10,131 nt of DNA from Actinomycetota bacterium (GTDB lineage: Bacteria; Actinomycetota; Thermoleophilia; Gaiellales; Gaiellaceae). Both the position numbers and the translations under genes were made by a program. Location: assembly GCA_016870235.1 (NCBI GenBank), contig VGCB01000044.1, positions 1-10,131 on the forward strand, given 5' to 3'. The notes beneath the pieces are model-generated. The model made no database searches. It had not been told where the DNA came from and saw only the letters and a program-made list of their open reading frames with translations. Below are positions 1 through 6,692 of this stretch, one piece after another (within the stretch, counting starts at the first letter, position 1; every line of letters starts with the position of its first letter).

Positions 1-339
1 GCCGACGACGACGAGCCGCGTCGCCCCGGCGGCGGTCGCCGCGGCCACGAGCTCGTCGAGCGCGCGCGCGTTCGCCGAGCCCGAGCACCGTGAGCAGCTG
101 GTGTCGTCGACGATCACGACCCGGCGCGCCTCGCCGCCCGCCTGCGCGGCGCAGCGCCGGCAGAGCCGCGCGAGCTCGGCGTCGATGGCAGCGCCGGCGG
201 TTCCGACCTTGGCCATGCTGATCCGCGTCTTGCGCGCGTTCGTGAGCCCGGAGCGCTCCAGGGCGGCACGGCCGAGCACGGCGTTCTCTCCCACCAGGCC
301 GAGCGTGGCGAGGAGATCGCCGATCGCGACGTCGTCCAT
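1..339 (-). CDS. Unrecognised protein with two CxxC pairs, 5' part only
   Basis: The frame opens with ATG at 339-337 and stays open for 113 codons to the left edge, so the C-terminus is missing. It begins MDDVAIGDLLATLGLVGEN. Residues 1-55 are basic and helical-looking (GLTNARKTRISMAKVG near 31-46). Cysteine pairs sit at C60/C63 (CRRC) and C82/C85 (CSRC), a spacing that could bind a metal such as zinc. From about residue 73 a hydrophobic strand (RRVVIVDDTS), a helix (ANARALDELVAAATAAG) and a second strand (TRLVVVG) suggest the start of an alpha/beta, Rossmann-like domain. I do not recognise the family. Third codon positions are mostly G/C, which supports this frame over the Arg/Ser/Pro-rich overlapping frame at 114-449. 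It is separated from purU by 370 bp, so it probably has its own promoter. A direct-repeat array lies 28 bp before its start. The reading frame is fairly secure; the function is unknown. Confidence 0.6.
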   Translation of the reverse strand, partial: MDDVAIGDLLATLGLVGENAVLGRAALERSGLTNARKTRISMAKVGTAGAAIDAELARLCRRCAAQAGGEARRVVIVDDTSCSRCSGSANARALDELVAAATAAGATRLVVVG

Positions 340-709
340 CTCCCCAGTATCGTCGTCGCCTGACCATCGCCGATCGGCCCTGACCGTCGCCGATCGGGAC
401 GGGGCGGTCGCCGATTGGGACGGGTCGGTCGCCGATTGGGGCGGGTCATCGCCGAGGGGGCGCACCGCGGACGATCACGTCACCTGTCCGGAAGAGACCA
501 CCTCCCTCGTCCGAAAGGGACAATATCCCCTGGGCCGCCGACCTCCACCCCACGCGGTAGACGCTAACGCGAGATCTGTTGCGCGTCAGTTGCAAACCGT
601 GTCGACTTTGCACCAACTCGTCCCCAACGTGCGAGTCGTCAACCTCGCTGCCCGACCGTTCGCTCGCAGCAGCCGCGTCCGGCCCGCCCGAGCCCGACTC
701 GCGCCGGAG
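340..709. other. Gene-free stretch between purU and the leftward CxxC gene
   Basis: This stretch is 370 bp with no convincing coding frame. The left part holds the tandem repeat at 367-456. The right part has lower G+C and includes an inverted repeat TGCAAA-N10-TTTGCA at 591-612 and a smaller one, GGGA-N5-TCCC, at 517-529. I see no tRNA-like cloverleaf, and no T-tract terminator after the purU stop at 710. The leftward gene's promoter should lie here, but no clear -35/-10 pair stands out. Confidence 0.6.
367..456. repeat. Tandem repeat, about 4.4 copies of a 20-21 bp unit
   Basis: The octamer TCGCCGAT starts at 367, 387, 408 and 429, and TCGCCGAG starts at 449, giving spacings of 20, 21, 21 and 20 bp. 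The middle units are closest to each other, with core TCGCCGATYGGGACGGG. The period is about two helical turns, so copies present the same DNA face. Another TCGCCGAT lies at 317-324 inside the first codons of the leftward gene. The array occupies the place where that gene's promoter or operator should be. It could be a multi-site operator or a simple slippage-generated repeat. No regulator is identified. Confidence 0.75.
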
Positions 710-1574
710 CTACGCGAAGACGACGGTGCGGTTGCCGTGCACCAGGACGCGATCGTCGAGGTGCCAGCGGACGGCACGGGCGAGCACGACGCGCTCGATA
801 TCGCGACCGATGCGTTGGAGCTCGTCCGCGTCCTGCCTGTGGGTCACGCGGATCACGTCCTGCTCGATGATGGGCCCCTCGTCGAGATCCTCGGTCACGT
901 AGTGGGCGGTGGCGCCGATGAGCTTGACGCCGCGCTGGTAAGGCGCGCGCGTAGGGCTCGGCACCGACGAAGGCCGGGAGGAACGAGTGGTGGATGTTGA
1001 CGATCGGTGCGCCGACGCGCGCGAGGAAGTCGGGCGAGAGGATCTGCATGTACCGCGCGAGGACGCCGAGGTCGACACGATCCGTCATCAGCTCGAGCAT
1101 CCGCTCTTCGGCCTCGGGCTTCGTCTCGCGGCTGACCGGGACGTGGTGGTAGGGCACGTCGAACGCCTCCACGTCGCGCCGCAGATCCGGGTGGTTGGAG
1201 ATGACGCCGACGATCGCGGCCTCGAGCTCACCGCGCCGCCAGCGCCAGAGCAGGTCGAGGAGGCAATGGTCGTACCTCGAGGCGAGGAGCATCACGCGCT
1301 TGCGCTCGCCGGAAGGCACGAGCCGCCAGGTCATCCCGAACCGCGCTCCCACTTCCTCGGCAAACCGCCGCTCCAGCTCGATCCAACGCTCCTTCAGCCC
1401 CTCGAGCCGGAACTCCATCCGCAGGAAGAAGGAGCCTCCCTCGGGGTCGGTGGAGAACTGGTCGGAGCTGAGGATGTTCGCGCCCGCGTCGAACAGGAAC
1501 GTCGAGACGGCCGCGACGATCCCGTGCCTGTCGGGACACGAGACGATCAGACGCCCGACGTGGGTGCGGTCCAT
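710..1574 (-). CDS. purU: Formyltetrahydrofolate deformylase PurU, interrupted by a one-base frameshift
   Basis: PurU hydrolyses 10-formyltetrahydrofolate to formate and free tetrahydrofolate in the cytosol. Residues 7-85 form the N-terminal ACT domain ([20 protein letters not shown]). The formyltransferase-fold domain starts near residue 92. The catalytic signature is [11 protein letters not shown], with N193 and H195. At codon 211 (942-944) the frame breaks. One extra base, the A at 941 on the plus strand, must be skipped to continue as [20 protein letters not shown], which carries the expected catalytic Asp at about residue 231. The protein then ends with HGNRTVVFA at a TAG (710-712). The corrected protein has 287 residues, against about 280 in E. 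coli. Read without correction, the frame gives an Arg-rich tail to 639. Either the gene is newly broken or the base is a sequencing error; the perfectly conserved remainder favours error or a very recent mutation. It lies 71 bp after hyuAB on the same strand and would recycle C1-folate made by demethylation. Confidence 0.9.
941..941 (-). other. Frameshift point in purU (one extra base)
   Basis: On the minus strand the family motif reads PYARA in one frame up to codon 942-944, then [16 protein letters not shown] in the next frame starting with TAC at 940-938. Deleting a single base, plus-strand A941 (or A940 of the AA pair), restores the motif with the residue spacing normal for PurU. There is no slippery heptamer or long homopolymer that would suggest programmed frameshifting. 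The break is next to an alternating GC run at 943-950. Confidence 0.85.
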
Positions 1575-1594
1575 CCCGCCAGCCTAAGCGGTGG

Positions 1595-1638
1595 GGCCGG
1601 GAGCGGCGTCACCCGGACGGGGACGCCGGCTCCCGGCC
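1595..1638 (-). terminator. Strong stem-loop between hyuAB and purU
   Basis: The outer arms GGCCGGGAGC (1595-1604) and GCTCCCGGCC (1629-1638) pair perfectly over 10 bp. The inner arms GGCGTC (1605-1610) and GACGCC (1622-1627) add 6 more pairs, with G1628 bulged and an 11-nt loop. The hairpin begins 7 nt after the hyuAB stop codon. No U-tract follows on the transcript, so it is not a canonical intrinsic terminator. It may act as a partial terminator, an mRNA 3'-end stabiliser or a processing site that lowers purU expression relative to hyuAB. Confidence 0.6.
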
Positions 1639-1645
1639 GCCTCTC

Positions 1646-4600
1646 TCAGCGGCTGCGCGCCCTCCCGGTCGCCGCGACGTCGACCTCGAGCGACCCCCCG
1701 TCGAGCACGACGCCGTAGTCGCTCGCTGCCAGCTCGACCGTCGTGAACCCGTCGAGGACGTCCGAGCGCACCGCCTCCGGATCCCGCGCGAACGGGTCGC
1801 CGTACCCGCCGGAGCTCGGCACCGCGATCTCGATCGTCGAGCCCGCGCGCAGCACCTTGCCCGTGAACTTCGCCGGCCAGAACTCGACCGTCCCGTCGGG
1901 TGCGGTCACCTTCCCGTACGCGAGCGTCCCGTCGTGGCCGCCGAAGATGCCCCACGGCGGATCCGACTCGCAGCGGTCGCCCTCGCACGTGACGATCGTG
2001 TCGACGAGGAACCGGTTCACCCGCACCATGCCGATGCCGCCGCGCCACTCGCCGGCGGCGCAGTGGTCGTCGCGGAGCTCGTAGCGCTCGGTGCGCATCG
2101 GGAAGCGCCACTCGAGCTCCTCGATCGGGTTGTTGCGCGTGTTCGCGATCAGGCAGTCGACCGCGTCGAGCCCGTCCTTGCCGGGCCGCCCGCCGTACGA
2201 GCCCTCGTCCACCTCGAGGTAGACCCAGTACTCGCCCTCCTCCTCGAGGTAGCCCGAGTAGGAGATGAAGTGCAGATGCGCGGAGTTGCCCGCCGTGATC
2301 TGGTTCGGGATCACCGGCGCGAGCGCCCGCAGCGCGAGATCGACGGCGCGCTGGACCTGGCAGAAGCGGGCGAAGCACGCCCGCGGGTAGTTCGGGTTGA
2401 AGATCGACCCCTTCGGCGCGACGACGTTGACCGGCGCCAGCATCCCCTCGTTCTGCGGCACGAAGACCGGGAAGGTCGCCTCGTCGAGGAAGATCATCCG
2501 GGTGATGAACGTCATCGCGGACACGGTCGTGCCCTCGAAGGGGCAGTTGTAGCCCGTCGGCACCTCGCCGCTCGAGCCGGTCAGGTCGAACGTGATCTCG
2601 TCGCCGGAGATCTCGACGGCGATCTTCACCGGCAGCTTGACGCCGCGGTTGACGCCGTCGTCGTCGAGCCATCCCACCTCGGTCTCGTAGCGCCCGTCGG
2701 GGACCTTCGCGATCTCGTTCCGCAGCATCTGCTCCGAGTACTCGAGCCACGCCTTCGCGACGCCGAGCACGGTCTCCTCGCCGTAGTGGCCGAGCAGGTC
2801 CGCGTACCGCTTCCTGGCGAGCTCGCAGGCCGCGATCATGGCCTGGATGTCGCCGTTGTTGAACGACGGCGTCCGGACGTTCTCCATGATGTGCTTCCAC
2901 AGCCCCGCCTGCCAGACCCCCTTCTCCTGGATCTTGAGCGCGCGGTAGATGTTCCCCTCCGACCAGTTGTCGACGAGGTCGATCGCGAGCCCGGGGTAGG
3001 CGCCGCCGATGTCGAGCACATGCGCGGAGGCCCCGGAGAAGCCGACGAGCTCGCCCTCGAAGAAGATCGGGATCACGATCGCGACGTCGGGCGAGTGCGT
3101 CGCCCCGCCATACGGGTCGTTGTGGAGGATGACGTCGCCCTCGTGGATATCGTCGCCGAGGATCCGGATCACGTTCTTGACGATCTTCGGCATCGCGCCC
3201 ATGAACATCGGCGTCGAGTCCGACTCGGCGAGGTTGTTCCCGTTCCGGTCGAAGATGCCCGCGCCGAGGTCCTCCGACTCGCGGATGATCGACGAGTAGG
3301 ACATCCGGTAGAGGACGCCGGCCATCTCCTTCGCGATCGAGGCGAACGCACCGCCGACGACGCGCATCAGGATCGGTGTCGAGAGCGACGCGCCGCGCGC
3401 CGCCTCGGATCGCGGCCGCGTCGTGCAGTCGATGACGATGTTGCCGTGCCCGTCGATCTCCGCCTCCAGGCCGGGTGGGATCACCGTCGTCGTGTCGTAC
3501 TGCTCGACGATCGCCGGGCCGACGATCCGATCGCCGGCACGGAGACGCTCGCGCTCGTAGAACGACGTCGCGTGCCGCTCGGCCTTGCCGTCGACGTCGA
3601 AGACGACGTCGCGTTCGAGGCTCCTGGCGCCCGACGGGTCGCCGTCGCCCCGCTCGACCTCGGCGGCCCGGAGCTCGTCGACGCGCCCGATCCCGACGAC
3701 GCGGATGTTGATGATCTCGATCGGCGCGTCGAACTTGTGGCCGTACTCGTGCTCGTGCGCCGCGTGGAACCGCTCGCGCAGCTCCTCGACCCAGGCGTCG
3801 TCGACGGCGCCGGCGGGCACCTCGGTGCGCACCTCGTAGCCCTGGCCCGCGTAGCGACAGTCGGCGAGGCGTCTGATCAGTCGCCGGTCGGCCGGCACCG
3901 CGTCGGCGTCGAGCTGCGCCGTCGCCTGCGCCACGAGCTCGTCGAACCGGGCGGTGATCCTCGCGTGATCGAGACCCTTGAGCGGATGGCGCTCGGTCGC
4001 GACGAACTCGTGCTGGAGGTCGGTCGCGAGGAGCCCGGTCGCGGCGATGATCCCCGGGTGCGGGGGCACGAGGACGCGGGCGATCTCGAGCTCGAGCGCG
4101 ATGTCGCACGCGAAGAGCGGCCCGGCGCCGCCGCCGGCGACGAGCGTGAACTCGCGCGGGTCGTAGCCGCGGCGCACCGAGTTGAGCTCGATCGCCTGCG
4201 TCATCCCGTACTTCTGCACCTGGAGGGCGCCAAGCGCGGCCTCCTCGACGCTCATCCCGAGCTCGTCGGCGACCGACTGCAGCGCCTTCTCGGCGAGCGC
4301 CGGGTCGAGGGTCATCCCACCGCCGAGCAGGCCGCGATCCGAGCGGAGGCGTCCGAGCAGGAGCTGCGCGTCGGTCGAGGTCGGCAGCGTGCCGCCGCGC
4401 CCGTAGCAAGCGGGGCCCGGATCGGCGCCGGCCGACTGCGGCCCGACGCGGAAGACGCCGCCCTGGTCGACGTAGGCGATCGAGCCGCCGCCCGCGCCGA
4501 TCGTGTCGATGTCGACCATCGGCACCATCGCCTGGTAGTCGCCGATCTTCGTGTCGAGCAGATGCCGCATGCGAAGCTGACCGCCCGCGGCGACCCCGAT

Positions 4601-5491
4601 GTCGGCCGAGGTGCCGCCGATGTCGAGCGTGACGACGTTATCGAAGCCCGCCACGCGGCCTGCCCAGATGCCGCCGATCAGGCCGGCGACCGGGCCGGAC
4701 ATGAGCATGTTCACCGGGCGCTTCGAGGCCGACTCGACCGTCGCCATCCCACCCGAGGACTGCATCAGCTGCACGCCGTGGCCGAACCCGGCCTCGGTCA
4801 TCGCGACGGCGAACCGCTCGAGGTATTGGGAGACCTTCGGCCCGACGTAGGCGTTGAGCGCGACCGTCGAGAAGCGCTCGAACTCCCGGTAAAGCGGGAG
4901 CACCTCGTTCGAGACCGAGAGGTACGCCTCCGGGAACTCCTCGCTGAGGATCTCCTTCACCCGCTGCTCGTGGACCGGGTTCAGGTAGCTGTGGAGGAAG
5001 CACACCGCGACCGCCTCGACTCCTGCCGAGCGAAGCTGCCGCACGCGCTCGCGCACCTCGTCCTCGTCGAGCGGGACGAGGACGTCGCCGTGCGGCACGG
5101 TCACGCGCTCGGCGACCGTCAGCCGGTGACGCCGCTTGACGAGCGGCCGCGACTGCCAGGGGAGCTCCTGCTGCAGCGAGAAGTTGAAGGGCTTCTTGTG
5201 CCGGGCGATGTGGAGGATGTCGCGCATCCCCTCCGTCGTGATCATCCCGACCTCGGCGCCCGTGTGCGTGAGCGCGATGTTGGTCGCGACGGTCGTGCCG
5301 TGCAGGAGGTTGTCGACCTCGGCGAGGGCGACGTCTGCCTTGGCGCAGAGTCGCGCGATCCCGTCGACGACGCCACGCGCCGGGTCGTCCGGGGTCGAGG
5401 GCACCTTGTCGACCGTGATCCGACCCGACTCCTCGTCGACGAGGATGAGGTCGGTGAACGTGCCCCCGACGTCGACGCCGATGCGCTTCAA
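1646..5491 (-). CDS. ATP-dependent hydantoinase/5-oxoprolinase-type HyuA-HyuB fusion, likely N-methylhydantoinase
   Basis: The protein has 1281 residues, the length of the fused eukaryotic 5-oxoprolinase. The HyuA half spans about 1-693. It starts MKRIGVDVGGTFTDLI, with a phosphate-binding GGTFTD loop (9-14), a second phosphate loop TLDIGGTSADIG (288-299), GAGGGS (332-337), DPGPACYG (357-364) and VAGGGAGPLF (451-460), typical of the ASKHA-like ATPase. After a linker (about 694-705), the HyuB half carries the family signatures EDLGAGIFDRNG (740-751), LHNDPYGGATHSPD (789-802) and a C-terminal GGYGDPFARDPEAV (1228-1241). Family members hydrolyse 5-oxoproline, N-methylhydantoin or hydantoins with ATP, or carboxylate ketones. 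The nearby N-carbamoylsarcosine-amidohydrolase-like and sarcosine-dehydrogenase-like genes favour N-methylhydantoin or a related ring; sequence alone cannot choose. The start is TTG (5491-5489) with an AAGGAGG ribosome site 7-8 nt upstream; no ATG is available nearby. It is probably controlled by the adjacent GntR regulator through the operator at 5574-5592. Confidence 0.9.
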   Translation of the reverse strand: MKRIGVDVGGTFTDLILVDEESGRITVDKVPSTPDDPARGVVDGIARLCAKADVALAEVDNLLHGTTVATNIALTHTGAEVGMITTEGMRDILHIARHKKPFNFSLQQELPWQSRPLVKRRHRLTVAERVTVPHGDVLVPLDEDEVRERVRQLRSAGVEAVAVCFLHSYLNPVHEQRVKEILSEEFPEAYLSVSNEVLPLYREFERFSTVALNAYVGPKVSQYLERFAVAMTEAGFGHGVQLMQSSGGMATVESASKRPVNMLMSGPVAGLIGGIWAGRVAGFDNVVTLDIGGTSADIGVAAGGQLRMRHLLDTKIGDYQAMVPMVDIDTIGAGGGSIAYVDQGGVFRVGPQSAGADPGPACYGRGGTLPTSTDAQLLLGRLRSDRGLLGGGMTLDPALAEKALQSVADELGMSVEEAALGALQVQKYGMTQAIELNSVRRGYDPREFTLVAGGGAGPLFACDIALELEIARVLVPPHPGIIAATGLLATDLQHEFVATERHPLKGLDHARITARFDELVAQATAQLDADAVPADRRLIRRLADCRYAGQGYEVRTEVPAGAVDDAWVEELRERFHAAHEHEYGHKFDAPIEIINIRVVGIGRVDELRAAEVERGDGDPSGARSLERDVVFDVDGKAERHATSFYERERLRAGDRIVGPAIVEQYDTTTVIPPGLEAEIDGHGNIVIDCTTRPRSEAARGASLSTPILMRVVGGAFASIAKEMAGVLYRMSYSSIIRESEDLGAGIFDRNGNNLAESDSTPMFMGAMPKIVKNVIRILGDDIHEGDVILHNDPYGGATHSPDVAIVIPIFFEGELVGFSGASAHVLDIGGAYPGLAIDLVDNWSEGNIYRALKIQEKGVWQAGLWKHIMENVRTPSFNNGDIQAMIAACELARKRYADLLGHYGEETVLGVAKAWLEYSEQMLRNEIAKVPDGRYETEVGWLDDDGVNRGVKLPVKIAVEISGDEITFDLTGSSGEVPTGYNCPFEGTTVSAMTFITRMIFLDEATFPVFVPQNEGMLAPVNVVAPKGSIFNPNYPRACFARFCQVQRAVDLALRALAPVIPNQITAGNSAHLHFISYSGYLEEEGEYWVYLEVDEGSYGGRPGKDGLDAVDCLIANTRNNPIEELEWRFPMRTERYELRDDHCAAGEWRGGIGMVRVNRFLVDTIVTCEGDRCESDPPWGIFGGHDGTLAYGKVTAPDGTVEFWPAKFTGKVLRAGSTIEIAVPSSGGYGDPFARDPEAVRSDVLDGFTTVELAASDYGVVLDGGSLEVDVAATGRARSR

Positions 5492-5517
5492 CGTGTTGCC
5501 TCCTTCCGCGGCGCCGG

Positions 5518-5575
5518 GCAGCGAGCCCGCTGCTCAGCGCGTCTCGTGCGATCAGCCGGCCTGGCTCCAGCCGGC
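5518..5575 (-). other. Two short stem-loops in the hyuAB 5' leader
   Basis: The leader between the proposed start of transcription (about 5575) and the TTG start codon contains GCAGCG-AGCC-CGCTGC (5518-5533), a 6-bp stem with a 4-nt loop. It also contains GCCGGC-N9-GCCGGC (5555-5575), with partial inner pairing, at the very 5' end. Such stems arise readily in GC-rich DNA. They could stabilise the message, but no riboswitch class is recognisable and the ribosome site at about 5499-5505 is not sequestered by either stem. Confidence 0.3.
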
Positions 5576-5592
5576 GTATGCAATGTATACGC
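5574..5592. promoter_or_regulatory. Operator-like inverted repeat in front of hyuAB (site 1 of 2)
   Basis: GCGTATGCAATGTATACGC is a 19-bp near-palindrome centred on A5583, with arms GCGTAT/ATACGC perfect and three internal mismatched pairs or centre positions. The ATGCARTGTAT core recurs in front of the upstream regulator gene at 6335-6345. Palindromes with TGTAYRCA-like cores are common targets of FCD-type GntR regulators. The site covers the -10 element of the proposed hyuAB promoter, so a bound regulator should repress. Confidence 0.65.
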
Positions 5593-5610
5593 TGTCCTCG
5601 AACCTGTCCA
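5582..5610 (-). promoter_or_regulatory. Putative sigma70-type promoter of hyuAB
   Basis: On the minus strand TGGACA (5610-5605), 5 of 6 matches to the -35 consensus, is followed after 17 bp by TACATT (5587-5582), 4 of 6 matches to the -10 consensus. Transcription would start near 5575, leaving an 84-nt leader before the TTG start. The -10 lies inside the operator-like palindrome. The assignment is by eye only. The promoter would let hyuAB be expressed separately from the upstream regulator gene. Confidence 0.45.
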
Positions 5611-5618
5611 TTAACGGC

Positions 5619-6320
5619 TCAGCTCCCGCCCACGAGCCGGTCGGCGAGCCGCCGGGCCGCGTCCGTCGTCACGTCGGGCGACGTGGGCGCGTCGCTGCCC
5701 GCCGCGTACGTCACGAGCTTCTTCCGGGCCCGGTCACTGGCTCCGGCGAGGAGCGACGACAGCCGCTCCGCGTCACGACGCTCGAGCGCGGCGATCATCT
5801 CGTGGTGCTCCGCTTGGGCGAGGGGCCGCTGCTCGAGGAGCCCCGCCGCCACCCGGGAATACGGCTCGATCTGCGTCAGGACGCGGAGCGCGGTCGCCCG
5901 GAAGTGCGGCAGGCCGGAGGCGATGTACAACGTGTCGTGGAAGGCGTAGTTGAGGTTCGACCAGGTATCGGCGTCATCCGCCTCGTCCATGCGGCGGACG
6001 AGCTCCTTCAGCTCCGCCAGCTGAGCCGGCGTCGTGCTGCGAACGGTCGCCTGCGCAATCGCCGCCTCGAGGACCGCCCGCAGCGACCAGAGCTCGTCGA
6101 TCTCGTCCGCCGTCAGCTCGGTCACGCGCACGCCGTCATCGGTGAAGACGACGAGCCCTTCGGAGGCGAGGCGCTGCAGCGCCTCGCGGACCGGAATCCG
6201 GCTCACGCCCATCGCATCGGCGATCGTCTGCTGGATCAGCGGCATCCCGGGCGGCAGCATCCGCTGACGGATGGACTCGCGAAGGACGTCCGCAATCGAG
6301 AGATCCGGCCGAGGCGCCAT
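5619..6320 (-). CDS. GntR-family regulator with FCD ligand domain (FadR subfamily)
   Basis: The protein has 233 residues. The N-terminal winged helix-turn-helix (about 7-70) shows the GntR pattern: helix LSIADVLRESIRQRMLPPG, then IQQTIADAMGVSRIPVREAL with the recognition helix near 38-51, and a wing ending GVRVTEL. The C-terminal helical FCD domain (about 73-205) binds small carboxylates, usually through a metal. Candidate ligands include H128 (NYAFHDTLY) and H172/H173 (EHHEMIAAL), while the last FCD histidine appears replaced in GASDRARKKL. ATG at 6320 is chosen because AAGGA lies a few bases upstream; the alternative GTG at 6332 falls inside the operator. It precedes hyuAB by 127 bp on the same strand. 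Matching palindromes in front of both genes suggest autoregulation and control of hyuAB, relieved by a pathway intermediate. The ligand is unknown. Confidence 0.88.
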   Translation of the reverse strand: MAPRPDLSIADVLRESIRQRMLPPGMPLIQQTIADAMGVSRIPVREALQRLASEGLVVFTDDGVRVTELTADEIDELWSLRAVLEAAIAQATVRSTTPAQLAELKELVRRMDEADDADTWSNLNYAFHDTLYIASGLPHFRATALRVLTQIEPYSRVAAGLLEQRPLAQAEHHEMIAALERRDAERLSSLLAGASDRARKKLVTYAAGSDAPTSPDVTTDAARRLADRLVGGS

Positions 6321-6330
6321 GCGATCCTTC

Positions 6331-6349
6331 ACGGATGCAGTGTATGCGG
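6331..6349. promoter_or_regulatory. Operator-like site in front of the FCD regulator gene (site 2 of 2)
   Basis: ACGGATGCAGTGTATGCGG aligns with the hyuAB site at 5574-5592 with 14 of 19 identical positions, including ATGCA-TGTAT around the centre. It lies 11 bp before the ATG of the regulator gene. It contains a possible minus-strand -10, TACACT (6344-6339), without a good -35. The placement fits negative autoregulation. Confidence 0.55.
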
Positions 6350-6430
6350 ACTGCGGCGACGAGCTGTCGCGGCCACGAGGAGACCTCCCCGGCGCAACAG
6401 AGTCGAACCGGTCTTGAACCAGAGCTGTGA

Positions 6431-6477
6431 CATAATGAGAGCCATAATTATGGCCATGAGGCGGACAACCATTATGG
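6431..6477. promoter_or_regulatory. AT-rich palindrome cluster at the vapB start, probable autoregulatory operator
   Basis: Within very GC-rich surroundings this stretch holds CATAATG (6431-6437), a perfect 14-bp palindrome GCCATAATTATGGC (6441-6454) and CCATTATGG (6469-6477). They share a CATWATG-like core. Ribbon-helix-helix antitoxins usually bind repeated short palindromes at their own promoter, and this cluster is so placed. CATAAT (6431-6436) could double as a -10, but its spacing to TTGAAC (6414-6419) is only 11 bp, so the promoter is not assigned. Confidence 0.55.
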
Positions 6478-6686
6478 CCGACGACGTCCTCCTCGATCGC
6501 CTTCGCCGGATTGCCGCCGACGAAGGTCTGTCCCTGGCAGAGGTGATCCGCGAGGGGATGGAGCTTCGCGCCCAGCGGAGCCGACCCGCCGTGTCGTTCG
6601 TCGGCACCGGACGCTCGGGTCGGAAGGGCCATCGCACGGCGGAGCTCTCGTCGGAGGTGCGGTTCGTGCCGAAGTCGTGGCGCTAA
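6456..6686 (+). CDS. vapB: VapB-type ribbon-helix-helix antitoxin
   Basis: The protein has 76 residues. The N-terminal strand MRRTTIMADDVLLDRL and the helices LRRIAADEG and LSLAEVIREGMELRA form the ribbon-helix-helix DNA-binding fold (1-40). The tail SFVGTGRSGRKGHR is typical of the toxin-wrapping C-terminus of VapB antitoxins paired with PIN toxins. In-frame ATGs occur at 6435, 6450, 6456 and 6474. I chose 6456 because it gives the usual RHH N-terminus and leaves the 14-bp palindrome upstream. No good ribosome site precedes any of them, so a leaderless or near-leaderless message is possible. It is followed after 6 bp by vapC. It should neutralise the toxin and repress its own promoter. Confidence 0.85.
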   Translation: MRRTTIMADDVLLDRLRRIAADEGLSLAEVIREGMELRAQRSRPAVSFVGTGRSGRKGHRTAELSSEVRFVPKSWR

Positions 6687-6692
6687 GTCGAC

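Noticed and set aside
114..449. 111-residue minus-strand frame with a repeated RPNRRP-like peptide
   Set aside because: The peptide repeat is only the translation of the 21-bp DNA repeat. Composition is Arg/Ser/Pro-rich, and it overlaps a better frame from 339.
591..612. TGCAAA-N10-TTTGCA inverted repeat as an operator or attachment site
   Set aside because: Arms are only 6 bp and no second copy or associated gene was found. It is noted only within the intergenic entry.
340..709. CRISPR array or tRNA in the gene-free stretch
   Set aside because: The repeats are contiguous without unique spacers of suitable length, and no cloverleaf or CCA-ended structure could be found by eye.
639..941. Arg-rich C-terminal extension of the uninterrupted purU reading frame
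   Set aside because: After codon 942-944 this frame loses all family motifs and becomes Arg/Pro/Ala-rich, while the next frame continues the PurU domain exactly.
1584..4409. Second long minus-strand frame within hyuAB
   Set aside because: Shadow frame with extreme Arg content. The overlapping frame carries all hydantoinase motifs.
1934..5614. Long plus-strand open frame opposite hyuAB
   Set aside because: It is the antisense shadow of a highly GC-biased gene: Arg/Asp/Val/Leu-rich, with no recognisable domain, while the minus strand has a complete known protein.
6321..6332. GTG start at 6332 for the first GntR regulator
   Set aside because: It has no ribosome site and lies within the operator-like repeat. 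ATG 6320 has AAGGA just upstream.
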